From contig OY747723.1 of the NCBI GenBank assembly GCA_963556495.2, positions 15,883,501 through 15,947,500 of the forward strand: a stretch of DNA of 64,000 nucleotides, written 5' to 3'. The DNA is from Valencia hispanica (taxonomy: Eukaryota > Chordata > Actinopteri > Cyprinodontiformes > Valenciidae). The first letter of the stretch is position 1; each line of letters opens with the position of its first letter. Positions 45,650 to 56,488 of this stretch are shown here, in pieces. The notes below the pieces were generated by a model that did not search any database, had not been told where the DNA came from, and saw nothing but the letters and a program-made list of their open reading frames with translations. The position numbers and the translations under genes were made by a program.

Positions 45650-46125
45650 TAGAGATTGACCAATAGAAGTTTTTCTCTCGCCAATTCCAGTTCCTATATA
45701 TATCAGGTCATGGTCAGGATTGAAGTCGCAAGCAGAAAAACGAAAGCAACCAAGTTGTCTACCAGTACTTTGTAGCAACCATGACCATGATTTTTTTTGG
45801 ATGATTTTCATGCTCGATATCTAGATGTTTTCCACTACATTTGCTGACAAAATGTAATTAATTTTTTAGACAAATTTGAACAATTACACTTCTATATTTG
45901 AATAAATGTGGACACATTTAACATGAAAACAAACTGTACGATGTAGAAAAATGCACTCTTTTGTCAGCATACATCCTCTAATTAGACAGTTTTTATTCGC
46001 ATTACCCAGTGAACAGAAGCGGATGTGCCTGAATTCAAATTGGCTCTACTAAAGAGGCTTATCGGCTGATGTCGAGATATAAAAAAAAATGGTAAAGATC
46101 GGTCCGATATTTTGGTCTATCTGTA
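45650..46125. mobile_element. hAT MITE with 8-bp target duplication
   Basis: A 476-bp element starting TAGAGATTGACCAATAGAAG and ending GGTCTATCTGTA, whose complement TACAGATAGACCAAAATATC pairs with the start. Flanked by ATTGCAAC (45642-45649) and ATTGAAAC (46126-46133), 7 of 8 identical. The subterminal CGGTCCGATATTTTGG is typical of hAT ends. No coding capacity. Confidence 0.75.
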
Positions 46126-46133
46126 ATTGAAAC

Positions 46134-46290
46134 CAGAAGTTTAGGACCCCAGTAAATCACAATGAGTGCAATTATCGACAAATGGAGAAAACACATTAGT
46201 GAAACCTTCCCAGCAGCGGTCAGCCTACCAAAATTACTCCAAGAGCATACTGATGTCTCCCAGAGGAGCTCGTAAATCACTTTTACCTAA
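46134..46290 (+). pseudogene. Tc1-like transposase N-terminal relic
   Basis: ATGAGTGCAATTATCGACAA then ATGGAGAAAACACAT, followed by CAGCCTACCAAAATTACTCC then AAGAGCAT, match the nucleotide sequence coding for the helix-turn-helix part of Tc1 transposases (IIHKWR...G-VVNLPRSGRPTKITPRA). Frameshifts are evident. The same section is present at 63480-63560. Confidence 0.6.
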
Positions 46291-46650
46291 TGTAGTAATG
46301 ATTAAATCAGAACACAGCAAAATATTAGATATATTAACTCTTGGATTGTTAATTATATTCAACCTTCAACGCTGATATCAACTGTTTTATGTTTTCGTAT
46401 AAATGTTAATGTCATGCCTTTTGTTTAGGACCCCCCAACAGTTCACTTTTATCATCTGAATATGTGCCTGCAACTGAGGAGTGTGTATATTCAGAAAGAA
46501 CCACCCCAAGCAGTGTAAGACAATGTTGCTGGTAATTAATAAGTCAGGAAGTGGCAGAAAACACATCACTTCAGGTTTGGAATAATGCCATTCCTTGACG
46601 TGTATGTGTGTGCCACGCGCTAAGTGCGGTATTATTACTGTGACCCCAGG
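46291..46650. other. No gene recognised
   Basis: AT-rich, no motif seen. Confidence 0.5.
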
Positions 46651-46659
46651 AGGCAAAGT

Positions 46660-47170
46660 GATTAAATTATAATCAGCACAGATTAATTAATCTATAATAT
46701 TTATTCCTATTGTGGCGAGGGAAAGAAGGCACAGTGCTTAGAAAAGGTTACGTGCGCACGCTTCCGTGCCTTTTTGTTTCAGTGAAAAGCGACGCTCAGG
46801 GGTGGGAGAGGCAACAAGGCCCCCTTGACAACACTCGCAGAAGGTTATTGCTGATATCAAACGCCCTGCATGCAATTATCTGTCACAACAAATAATAATT
46901 AAGAGGGGTGATAATGAGGAAATTAACATTTTCATTGTGGAGATGCTTTATTGTCTGCGAGGGTCATTGCAGAGGCGGCTTGGAGAGGGCCAGAATACAT
47001 TATCTCCTGTGCGTGGGAGTGCGTGTTGCAGTCTTCGGGGGATGATAAACAGACAAGCAAAGAAATGTACTGTATCAGGGAGTGGGCTTGTCTTTGCATG
47101 CAGGCGTTTTCTTTAGGCACCCAGCACTACAACTGGAGACCCCTGGGTTTGAAAGCGGAAATATGTTTCA
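46660..47170. promoter_or_regulatory. Candidate conserved non-coding element
   Basis: About 500 bp of unique-looking sequence with several homeodomain-type TAATTA/ATTAAT sites (GATTAATTAATC; ATAATAATTAAGAGG), ATGCAATTATCTGTCAC (possible TALE/homeodomain composite), and no repeat signature or protein domain. Open frames across it on both strands have no recognisable product. This texture is typical of developmental enhancers; conservation cannot be tested here. Confidence 0.3.
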
Positions 47171-47182
47171 TCGTCATCTCAT

Positions 47183-48090
47183 TTTGTCACGTTACGACCG
47201 CAAACTTCAGCTGATTTTTTTCCTGGAATTTTATGTGATCTAACAAAACAATGGTGGTACTTGCAGCAAATACAGATGCATTTATTATGGGGTATGTCTC
47301 TACCAGCCTTGAACATCTAGAGAGTGCTCAAGCTCAGATTGGATGGAGAGCATCTGTGAATATCAATTTTCAAGTCTTTGGGTCTAAGCAGTGAATATGT
47401 TTCGACCTGATTCCCCACAGCCTGATGCTGCCACTGCCATGATCCACTATAGGGTTGAAATGTTTAGGGTGATGGGCAGACACCAAAGCTTCTTCTTCCA
47501 CATGCTTTTTTGTGTCCCCTACATTGATTGTGCACCTATTATGACTTTATTTTAACATCAGCTCTCTTCTTGTCACTCTTCTACAAAGGTTGAGTGCATA
47601 ACTAATAGTTTGCAAGTTAACACAGTCTCCCACTTGAGCTGTGAATCTCTGCAGCTCCTCCAGAGTCCCCATTTGCTTTATTCATACTCACCTTGCCCTT
47701 TCGGTGTGGTTTGTCGGTGATAGCCATACTATTTTCATTTTCACACGATAAATTGAGCCCAACTCTGCTTTAAGCTCCTCTAACTTTATATCTGACCCGT
47801 TTGATTTGTTCCTTGGTCTTTATGATGCGTCTTGTTCTCCGATGGATTTATACGGACATTTAATTAGACACAGAGGTGACTCCTTTTACTAAATAGGTGA
47901 CTTCTGAAAGTTATTTATTTTTGTGGTATCAGAGTTGAAGTAGGTTGAAAAATGCACACCACACTTTTCAGATTTTTACTTGTTGAGAAAAAGTTTGAAA
48001 ATCAGGTGACCTTTTACTTCTTGCTGTTGGTTTATCACATATAATCCTGAAAAAACACAGAAACTTACGGTTTTGTTCAACTTTAAAACT
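47183..48090 (-). mobile_element. Tc1-like element, antisense transposase, decayed
   Basis: The plus strand carries the antisense of a very common fish Tc1 transposon: TTTGTCACGTTACGACCGCA and TTTTATGTGATC near the left end; GGGGTATGTCTCTACCAGCC, GATTGGATGGAGAGCATCTG, CCTGATGCTGCCACTGCCAT, CTTCTTCCACATGC and TCTGCAGCTCCTCCAGAGTC in the transposase region; CACACTTTTCAGATTTTTAC and TTTATCACATATAATCCTG near the right end, mirroring the left. Hundreds of bases of coding sequence are deleted, so it is inactive. Confidence 0.8.
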
Positions 48091-50550
48091 CTTGGGACTC
48101 AGTGAAATGAGAAGCACAACCCATGCCGCCTCCCAAAGGTCCCATTGGAACAGGAAACCAGGCTGGATGAGTTTGAGGAACAACCGGGATTGCGGCGTGA
48201 CACAGTGGTCTCCACAGCAACGATGTGTTTAGATCAGAGGACGAGGCGGCTAAGGGGGCTGGCTCTGTCTCTGGATGAGTTTGGGGCGCGGGGGGGGGGG
48301 GGTGGTTGTGTTTTCATAGGAACTTGACCCCCAGAGACTCTCTCAATCTCACACACACACATTTACACTTGCACACCCTGAATGGCCCCTGGTTGCCATG
48401 TGTTTTGACTGACATATCTTTGAGGCCGTGCACAGCCAGGTTTAGCTCTCTCTGTCTGTCTCTGTGTGTGTGTGTGTGTGTGTGTGTGAAGGAATATGTC
48501 CTGGCTTTTGAACTTCTCCTGATTGACACAAATGGATTCGGGACAGCCCCCCTATAGGTCAGAGTGTGTATGGATGTCGGTGTGTGTGTGTGTTGTTATG
48601 ACAGCTCCCGCTCCTGCCCCACCCCTGTGGCTCATATTGGGGGTAAATATAATACCCCAACATGTTTAGGAAGAGGTAGTGACACTGCATTGTCCACTCA
48701 CAATGGAGGGCAGACGGAGGGAGCCAGAGGTCGGAGGGGAGGGGGGGGTCACCGGACAAAAGGAAGCGCAAGCGCTCCTGGTTCGTCTCTTTTCACCCGC
48801 CGTGTCTAGACGGAGGGTCCCGGATAAAAAAAAGAGCACGACGGAAGCAGAGGGGAAAGGAAGACGGGGTGTGGTAGAGGAGGGGTCGGAAGTACTCGGC
48901 AGTCTCTAAAGACTGTCCTGAAGGGACAGTGAGGGACAGAGGAAAGTAAAACACCAAAAACAAAAACAAAACAGCTGGTCTTCGAAGGTACACCCCTTCA
49001 CACTAAAGTCGACTGATGAAATCTGTGATGAGCAAGCTGTGAACTTGGAGAGGGTGAGAAATGAGAAGGAAAATACTGAACATATTTTATTATTCACTCT
49101 GTCCAGAAAACTGAAGAATTCAATAAAATGAGACAAGTAGGTGTGTGGTGTTTACCTCCCTGACCAGTGACTGTCAGCTGTTATGCTGCATTGTTGCAGC
49201 CGTAAGTTTGCATTTTGGCCTTAGCTTTGGTTTATGCTTCCGCCTTAGTTTAATTTGAGTTTATATTTAGTTGTAAGGTTAGTTTGTGCTCTCTTTTGCC
49301 TCTGTCTGTAGCACCACAGCACTGAAGATCATCGTTTTTCTCCACTGTATGCAGTGTTTATTGTTGAAATGACAATCTGACTGAAAAACACAGGAAGAAG
49401 TACTAATAATAATAATATTTATATTTTATTGGGAACTCAGTAAATTGTGTATTCAGTATAAAACTTCCCGAATTGTATATACATCATTGATAATGTTGAG
49501 ATAAAACCTTGTGTTCCCTGTCTTAGGAAGCGAGTTTCTTTTGGTTTCTCTAAACTTTAGCAAAACTATTTTACAGTTTTTAATCATTCCTAATCCATTT
49601 TGAGAGTCACAATAAATCAACTTAACATGATGTCCATTTGTTTTTGTTACCCTTTACTTCAGGGGAATATTTGAGCATTTTTGTTGGAATTAGGACAAAA
49701 ATATGTTGACTTTTCAAAGCAGTTGATCAGGGTTCAGATAAACAGTGTAAACCAGTCAGAGCTGGGAGACCAGATCAGGATGAATAGGATCATGGTATTA
49801 AGAAGAAAGAAATGGGAATACGTAGAGGTCAATGAAATAGACAGCTTTCTCAGAAGAAGAAACGGGACGGATTCAAGCCTCCATGGTCCGTTAATGATAA
49901 GATTATTGTGGCTAAACCCCAGATGCTAAGCTAATATGCTTTTCCAGTCTACTCCTAAAGGGTTTTACTGTCAAAAAGTTTACAGGTTAACTTTGGCTTT
50001 TGCTAATTTAACAATTAATACTTAGTTATCTATGAACAAAATGCACCTTTATGGCTTAAAAACCTCTAAATGTCCTAATATTCGTTTGTTTGCTGTGGGT
50101 GAAATAAAAAGGATTGTGCAGACATAAACGGATAGGCATGTGTTTATGAATTTACACCAATCGATAGGTTCATGTATTTAGAGTGAGTGTGTGTGTGTGT
50201 GTGTGGATGCTCATACTCATGGCAGGTGGCAGCAGTTGCAGTGGGGACGGAGAGACCTCCCAGCCTTCACCGAATCCTTATTTTAGCCCTGGACTAACTA
50301 GTCCGTACCAATAAACCTTTCACCTCGACGGCTGTAAATCAAAAACAACTGGTGTGGCTGGCCCTGCCACCCACTGTGACACGCCAGCGGGCGGGCGTAA
50401 GACGGGCATGTCGAATGCCATCAGGGAAGGAAACTCTAGAGGCGCGCCGGCTGTGTCTTCCCCACAGAGGGAGATTTAGCTGTTTTAGCTGCGCACTTTG
50501 TGACTAACGGACGAATCTGAGCCGTGATTCAGAACGTCACTTAGAGAACA
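48091..50550. other. No gene recognised; GT tracts and poly-G run
   Basis: Microsatellites at 48463-48488, 48578-48594 and 50186-50204; a run of 13 G at 48290-48302; a G/A-rich stretch around 48710-48900. Open frames here are generated by the simple repeats. Confidence 0.5.
48463..48488 (+). repeat. (GT)n microsatellite
   Basis: About 13 uninterrupted GT units. Confidence 0.9.
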
Positions 50551-50559
50551 GCAATATTA

Positions 50560-51079
50560 CATCGTCGTGCCTGCTGATGAAGCTCCTCCTCTCCTCATCA
50601 TCCACTCTCCCCTCGGTGCCAGCTTGGCCCCTCATTTCCATATGGGAGTGTATATGGGGGCCCCGGTGGTCCCTCGTGCGCGCCTACAGACCATGCACCC
50701 CCCCACCCACTCTGCTCTCATTTCTTCTCCTACTAAATCCATTTAATACATGCTCCAGCTCCATCTACTCCACCTTTCACTATGCATATTATCACCCCAG
50801 TGCTTTAATATAAGAAAAAAAAGAAGAAAAACTGAATTTAATGCAAGTCGAGCTATGGCACACTCTCTTACACCATCTGTCAATAAGTGGGACAGCACTT
50901 AGAGAACTGATTCAGCTAATTAGCAATCAATTAGCTTGTTACCACCAGCAGTAATTACCTTTTATAGAGCCAGAGAGGAGTGCAGCTGCTGCCACTAATA
51001 AAACCTGGAGCCTCCTCTCTGCCTCTCCACAGCTAACAAGGCCTGTCTGAGGGAGAGTTATAGACCAAAGGGAGCAGGC

Positions 51080-51080
<1 letters not shown>
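50560..51080. promoter_or_regulatory. Candidate conserved non-coding element
   Basis: Unique sequence with homeodomain-like clusters (CAGCTAATTAGCAATCAATTAG; CAGTAATTACC), E-box-like GCAGCTGC, and CATTTCCATATGGGAG upstream. No repeat family and no coding domain recognised. By texture it resembles an enhancer; not verified. Confidence 0.3.

Positions 51081-51081
<1 letters not shown>

Positions 51082-51130
<49 letters not shown>
51082..51130 (+). repeat. (GT)n microsatellite
   Basis: 49 bases of uninterrupted TG repeat; the antisense reads as a histidine/threonine-rich open frame, which is an artefact. Confidence 0.97.
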
Positions 51131-51134
<4 letters not shown>

Positions 51135-51424
51135 ATGAGAGGGAGAGAAAGTGTGTGTCTGCACGCAGGGGGGCCCAGCAGAGCAAACACCGTCCCCGAG
51201 GGGCCTCTCTCTTCTCCCTTTTTAACGGGTTTAAATCCTCTTTTAATGAATATAGGGTCAAGCTAAATGGGAAATCCATCATGGCAATAAAAGCAGGAGG
51301 CTTCAGCCTGGGAGGTTTTTAAATGTGAATGGTTTGACTTTTGTCCCAATGGGGCAGTGCTGAAGATCCAACTTTTCTTTTCCTCTTTTTCTTTTTTGAA
51401 AGCAATGTTAGCGCCGCAATGTGA

Positions 51425-51512
51425 TGTCAGTCAGTCCACTACTTTGACCTATTAGATGGCTGGACATGGAAATTCATTCAGACATAATCTCTAGAGGATG
51501 AATCCTAATAAG
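51425..51512 (+). mobile_element. Teleost interspersed repeat fragment, insertion target of L2 copy 3
   Basis: CAGTCCACTACTTTGACC, TTAGATGGCTGGACATGGAA and AGAGGATGAATCCTAAT resemble part of a common teleost retroposon-like repeat (usual form GTCCAC-ACTTTGGTCC...TTGGATGGATTGCCATGAAAT...GAGGATGAATCCTAATGA). The match ends where the L2 tail begins. Class uncertain. Confidence 0.4.
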
Positions 51513-54045
51513 GCAAGGCAAGGCAAGGCAAGGCAATTTTATTTGTTTAGCACACTTTCAACAGCAGGGTAATTCAAGGTGCTTTACATGATTTGGTGAT
51601 TTAAAAGAAACACATAAAAGAAACACACATTATACATGATACACAATAAAGCAAGAGAAAAAAAAAAAAGCAAGAGAGCATGAACACATTTCATACATAT
51701 AACATCAAGCATTTACTCAAAGGCAATTCTAAACAGATGGGTTTTTAGTCTCGATTTAAAGCAGTTCAGAGTTTCAGCAGCTCTACACTCGTCAGGAAGT
51801 CTGTTCCAGATAAGGGGAGCATAGAAACTGAAAGCTGCTTCTCCATGTTTAGTTCTGAGTCTAGGGATGTTTAGTAGGCTAGAGTTGGAGGACCTGAGTG
51901 GTCTTGGTGGTTGGTACCATGACAACAGGTCTTCAACATATTTTGGTGCTAAGCCATGTAATGATTTATAAACTAGTAGGAGTATTTTGAAGTCTATTCT
52001 CTGAGCTACAGGGAGCCAGTGTAAGGACTTTAGAACTGGGGTGATGGGCTCTACTTTCCTGGTTCTAGTGAGGACGCGAGCAGCAGCGTTCTGGATCACC
52101 TGCAGCTGTCTGATTGACTTTTTAGGCAGACCTGTGAAGATGCTGTTGCAGTAATCAATCCGACTAAAGATAAACGCATGGATGAGTTTTTCTAGGTCGT
52201 GTTGCAAAATCAGTCCTTTAATCCTAGAGATGTTCTTCAGGTGATAGAAGGCTGACCTTGTTATTGCCTTTATGTGACCCTGGAGGTTCAGGTCTGAGTC
52301 CATTACTACACCTAGGTTACGAACCTGATCAGTAGTTTCTAGCTGTATTAATTGAAGCTGTGTGCTGACTCTTGATCGTTCCTCCTTGGGTCCAAAAATA
52401 ATCACTTCAGTTTTGTTTCTATTCAGCTGGAGAAAGTTATGGCACATCCATCCATTTATTTGATCAATGCATTGATTTAGGGTTTGAATGGGTTCAGAGT
52501 CACCTGGTGACATTGTAATGTAGAGCTGAGTGTCATCTGCGTAGTTATGGTAGCTAATGTTATTGGTCGCTATAATCTTGCCTAGTGGGAGCATGTAGAT
52601 ATTAAATAAGAGGGGCCCCAGGATGGAGCCCTGGGGCACCCCACATGTGATTTCTGTTCGTTCTGATGAAAAGTTTCCTATTGAAACATAGAAGTCCCTG
52701 TTCTTTAGGTAAGACTCGAACCAGCCAAGTACTGTACCAGAGAGTCCGACCCAGCTCTCCAGTCGTTCCAATAAAATATCATGATCAACAGTGTCAAATG
52801 CTGCACAGAGGTCCAACAGAACCAGCACTGTGGTTCTTCCACAGTCTGTATTTATGCGGATGTCATTAAATACTTTGACGAGGACAGTCTCGGTGCTGTG
52901 GTGAGCGCGGAAACCAGACTGAAAAGCATCAAAACGGTTTGTCATTGTTATGAAGCCATTTAACTGCTGAAACACAGCTTTTTCAATAATCTTACTGATG
53001 AATGGGAGATTAGAGATTGGCCTGTAGTTCTGCATTAATGTGTTGTCCAGATTTTTCTTCTTTAGCAGTGGTTTAATAACTGCTGTTTTTAAAGCCTGAG
53101 GGAAGACACCTGATAGCAGTGATGAGTTCACTATTTGAACAAGATCAGAACCAATAACAGGAAGAACCTTCTTTAGAAAAGCTGTGGGTAGGATATCAAG
53201 ACAGCAGGAGGAGGAGCTTAATTGGATAATGATTTTTTCAAGGCTGTTCTGGTTTAATTCGTGGAATTCAGACATTTTCTCTACATTGTTGTTGATTGGG
53301 GATGGCACTGGTTGTGGGTTCGATATTGAGGTACAGATTGACCGTCTAATTGTTAGAATCTTTTCAGTGAAAAAGTTGGCAAGTTCATTGCAGGCCCTGG
53401 TAGAGTTTAGTTCAGGGGCTACTGTCACTAAAGGATTAGTTAGTCTTTCCACTGTTGCAAATAGGGTCCGTGCCTTATTAATGTTTCTGTTGATGATTTC
53501 AGAAAAGAACGATTCCCTAGCATCTTTTATAGTTAGCTGATATCTATTCAGTCTCTCTTTGTAGATCTCACAGTGAACCCGGAGTCGAGTTTTCCGCCAT
53601 TTTCTCTCGGCTCGTCGACACTCTCTTTTTTCACTACGTACCAGTGGATTACGTGTCCACGGAGACTTCTTTCTACCTGAGACTACTTTCACTTTAGTTG
53701 GAGCAATGGAATCCATGATGTCTGAGATTTTCGCAAGGAAATTATCTACCAACTTATTTACTGAGTTTGAGTTGGGAGATGAGGGGGATGTGGTGGAAGG
53801 ATAAATACGTTTAAAGGTTTCTACTGAACTGTCCCCTAGAAAACGCTTTTTTATAGTGGTCTTACTGTGGCTGGATAATTTAGCAGAGATGGTACTTTGA
53901 AAGAAAATACAGAAATGGTCAGATAATGCAATATTAATTACAGAGATGTCAGGAAATTCAGGAAATACTGGGGGTTTTTTCCACAAAGAGAAATCTTCAT
54001 CTTTTGAAGAGTAAAAAACAAGAAGCAGCTTTAAATGATTATTTG
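51513..54045 (-). mobile_element. L2-type LINE, 5'-truncated, intact reverse-transcriptase frame, copy 3
   Basis: A distinct L2 subfamily from the other two copies. On the minus strand the 3' UTR runs 51712-51538 and ends in five TTGCC repeats (plus-strand AAGGCAAGGCAAGGC at 51513-51533). The 5' end is truncated inside the endonuclease domain, around 54040. Lack of lesions in a 2.27-kb frame implies a recent insertion. A convincing target duplication was not found. Confidence 0.88.
51713..53986 (-). CDS. L2 reverse transcriptase (ORF2 C-terminal part), open frame of 757 codons
   Basis: Enzyme of LINE retrotransposition: primes cDNA synthesis at a nicked chromosomal site. Residue 1 here is only the first codon of the open stretch; the frame continues upstream to about 54040 without ATG, because the element is truncated. 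Residues ~20-30 retain the last endonuclease motif [10 protein letters not shown]; the endonuclease catalytic N, E and D residues are lost. Reverse-transcriptase blocks: AVIKPLLKK (~302), [10 protein letters not shown] (~320), [13 protein letters not shown] (391-403, first catalytic Asp), [11 protein letters not shown] (448-458), YADD (482-485; bases 52532-52543), then [23 protein letters not shown] (~609) and [10 protein letters not shown] to the stop. No stop or frameshift. Without endonuclease and 5' promoter it is probably not mobile or expressed as such. Confidence 0.88.
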   Translation of the reverse strand: MWKKPPVFPEFPDISVINIALSDHFCIFFQSTISAKLSSHSKTTIKKRFLGDSSVETFKRIYPSTTSPSSPNSNSVNKLVDNFLAKISDIMDSIAPTKVKVVSGRKKSPWTRNPLVRSEKRECRRAERKWRKTRLRVHCEIYKERLNRYQLTIKDARESFFSEIINRNINKARTLFATVERLTNPLVTVAPELNSTRACNELANFFTEKILTIRRSICTSISNPQPVPSPINNNVEKMSEFHELNQNSLEKIIIQLSSSSCCLDILPTAFLKKVLPVIGSDLVQIVNSSLLSGVFPQALKTAVIKPLLKKKNLDNTLMQNYRPISNLPFISKIIEKAVFQQLNGFITMTNRFDAFQSGFRAHHSTETVLVKVFNDIRINTDCGRTTVLVLLDLCAAFDTVDHDILLERLESWVGLSGTVLGWFESYLKNRDFYVSIGNFSSERTEITCGVPQGSILGPLLFNIYMLPLGKIIATNNISYHNYADDTQLYITMSPGDSEPIQTLNQCIDQINGWMCHNFLQLNRNKTEVIIFGPKEERSRVSTQLQLIQLETTDQVRNLGVVMDSDLNLQGHIKAITRSAFYHLKNISRIKGLILQHDLEKLIHAFIFSRIDYCNSIFTGLPKKSIRQLQVIQNAAARVLTRTRKVEPITPVLKSLHWLPVAQRIDFKILLLVYKSLHGLAPKYVEDLLSWYQPPRPLRSSNSSLLNIPRLRTKHGEAAFSFYAPLIWNRLPDECRAAETLNCFKSRLKTHLFRIAFE

Positions 54046-54059
54046 ATTAATTAAGGGGG

Positions 54060-54740
54060 TGGAAGGATTCTAAAAGCAACCTAGGCCTGTAAAAAAGTAG
54101 TGTTGCCACTCATGAAGACGACAACTGCTATCAGGTGTGTAGAATAACTAGCAACGTATCTTTTTGTCACTTCTGGTCAGCTCTTCTTTTGACAGTTATT
54201 TAAATTCAGCCTTGTTGGAGGATTTCTGTGCCTGAGCAACCAGTTTAGGGTTGTGCCACAGCAACCCAATCTGATTTAAGTCTGGAATTTGACATCACAG
54301 CTCCAAAATCTTTGTTTTGAGACACTCAGAGTCGGACATAAGTGTGTCCTCAAGCTTAAGTTCACAAACTGAAGGTGGAAATCCTGAAATCCTTTAGAAT
54401 TTCCCGCTAGAGAGCTGTGTTCGTGGTTCCATTCTGCAGCCCCAAACTATCACACTACCACCCCCATGCCCGACTGTTAATATGACTCCTATTCCTGAAA
54501 TCCTGTGCTAGTTTACAGCAAATTAAAAAATATAAACATTGTCCAGGAAACCTCACTTTGGTCACGTCACAGAACAGAATATTTTTCTAAAACTCTCTTG
54601 ACTCTCCCATGGAGGCCATGTGTGCAGTAGAAATAAACATCAAGAGATTAAGTTATTCCCCAGATTTATGAGAAATAGGGAGAACAAGTCTTAGTGTCAA
54701 ACTATGTGAGGAACCAAGACTAGAGGTAAGCCAGTGTTTG
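54060..54740 (-). mobile_element. Tc1-like element relic, antisense transposase
   Basis: On the plus strand GCAGCCCCAAACTATCACAC then TACCACCCCCATGCCCGACT is the complement of the Tc1 transposase glycine block (GGGSVMVWGC). GGTCACGTCACAGAACAGAA (complement of the DES/DET segment) and CTCCCATGGAGGCCATGTG follow in the right order. Inner parts are deleted and no inverted ends were recognised. Inactive. Confidence 0.65.
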
Positions 54741-54962
54741 TATCCGTTAGGGTTGTAACGGTAAACAAAAATCATGGTTCTGTATGTATTTGAGTTTTTA
54801 AAGTCACTGTTCGGTAAACTTTAATCAAGAAAAATAAATACAAATGTACATATGTCATTTTTTTTTAAACTTTGATCAGCAATAAACAAAGAAACTTTTT
54901 TCCCACATTCCTTCCTTTGAATTCCTGAAAGTAATTTGATTTTATTATGTTCTATAACTTAA

Positions 54963-56488
54963 AGCAACACTAAAGAGTTTTTTTTAACCTTAAAATAATG
55001 TTTCCGAACTCGTGTCAGTGGTTGATCAACTCATAACAGAGTGAAACGGCACTTCTGCATTCGCTTTGCGGCCCTCTATTGACCATAACAGCACTATGTA
55101 ACTTTGGGTTGTCGGGTAGCGGTTTTGTAGTTAAAATGCGACTTCCTTTACGGCAGGCTTCACAAAAGCCGGTAAGTCCATCGTCCTGCAAGGCTCTCTG
55201 GGTGGAGCATACTCAGCAGGTACATATAAATGGAAGATACCTAGCAGCAGGTAGCTTGAACAATTGTCATCATGACGGAGCCGAAATTGTATTCATCTGT
55301 ACACCGGTGTTCCGACTATCTGTCCTACCCGCATGCACATTTCGATGTTGCGTCACAATTCGCTTACTCAGCAAATCTGTCATCAAGAATTTCTACCTAG
55401 AAGATCCATTTCGTCTGTTTTATTTCTTTGAAGTTTACGGTGAGTTTTATTCAAATTATTTTATTACTGCCTAATTATTATTCAAAATATTTTAAGGCTT
55501 TTCTTAAGCTACTATAGTTTGAAGTTTACATGACAGCCCTTTTAGCCTATGTTAGTTTCACTTCTGTGATATCGTTACACTGCATGTAAACAAGTCCCAT
55601 TAATTAGAATCGTACAGTAAATGCGGTGTATTTTGCGGGCTATTTGTGCTTATAATCAACTACATTAATAATAATAATAATTAATAATAATACTGCTATC
55701 TGCTCTACGTCTTACTGGCTTGGTATATATTCATTAGCTGCTTTACAAACTAACAGATTTCCAGAGTGTGCTATTCATCTATAGGCCTTTTTAACAAGTA
55801 GGATATTCTGATCATGGTTTTTAGTGCATCTTTATGTGCTAGTTTTAGCTTTATATTAAACGGGTAGCATGTTCTGTGGATTGAAAGAAAAGTTTTCGTT
55901 ATTCATAATTTTTTGCTATGTTAGGCATTACTGCTAAACTGCCACTTCAATCCAGTCACTTGAAAAATATTTTCCGATGATTATGTTTAACATCAAAGCT
56001 AACAGTTGTTGTTTTCGGCATGTAAACATACTTTTCAAGGGGTAGCACCGACAGATGCTCGCTATGGTAGGACATTCTGAGGAGGTAGCACAGATCGTCA
56101 GAACAGAGCTGTCAGCCATTTAATAAAGAAATTAGACCGTATCACGTTATAACGTGATAGTTTATTATAAAAACGTGAAACTATCACGTTATAACGTTTT
56201 TGTTTCAAGTGGTTTTCACGTTTTTACAATGACGTTATAACGTGATACGGTCTAATTTTTTATTATATGACTGACAGCTCTATGCGTACATATCACATGC
56301 TGAAATATAGAAAATGTACCTGGGATGAAGACATTTGACACAAAGGCTGCCCAAGACGTGAAAATCTGTAACGTTAGAGGGTATCGCTTGTAAATGTGAA
56401 TCCCCTGGTGAAACCATAACTGATTTTATGACAGTAGTTTTTCCCAACTGTAGGGGGACCCAGAGAGCAAAACTTACTTAGTGTTGCT
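54963..56488. mobile_element. TTAA-flanked DNA element (piggyBac- or Kolobok-like, non-autonomous)
   Basis: Starts AGCAACACTAAAGAGTTTTT and ends AAACTTACTTAGTGTTGCT, inverted at the termini. TTAA stands directly outside both ends (54959-54962 and 56489-56492), the target duplication of piggyBac and Kolobok superfamilies. 1526 bp, without a recognisable transposase: a 131-codon open frame at 55079-55474 lacks known motifs. It contains the strong hairpin at 56106-56280. Confidence 0.75.
56106..56280. mobile_element. Foldback hairpin element with ~50-bp arms
   Basis: Left arm from 56106 (GAGCTGTCAGCCATTTAATA, then ATTAGACCGTATCACGTTAT) pairs with the right arm ending at 56280, whose complement reads GAGCTGTCAGTCATATAATA, then ATTAGACCGTATCACGTTAT. 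Only a few mismatches and one length difference separate the arms. The left arm contains the perfect 20-bp palindrome TATCACGTTATAACGTGATA, and the CACGTTATAACG core recurs near 56181 and (as ACGTTATAACGT) 56232. A small MITE, or the central stem of the enclosing TTAA element. Confidence 0.85.

Noticed and set aside
48306..48909. Overlapping open frames on both strands near 48.3-48.9 kb
   Set aside because: They come from GT/CA and G-rich tracts and lack recognisable motifs or splice context.
51083..51282. Open frames of CVCV.../HTHT... across the GT run
   Set aside because: Pure product of the dinucleotide repeat; no domain before or after.
52666..53540. Plus-strand open frames opposite the L2 copy 3 frame
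   Set aside because: Antisense shadows of a strongly coding minus strand.
55079..55474. 131-codon open frame inside the TTAA element as a transposase
   Set aside because: No DDE motif or cysteine finger; it starts at a non-ATG codon and has no similarity I can name.
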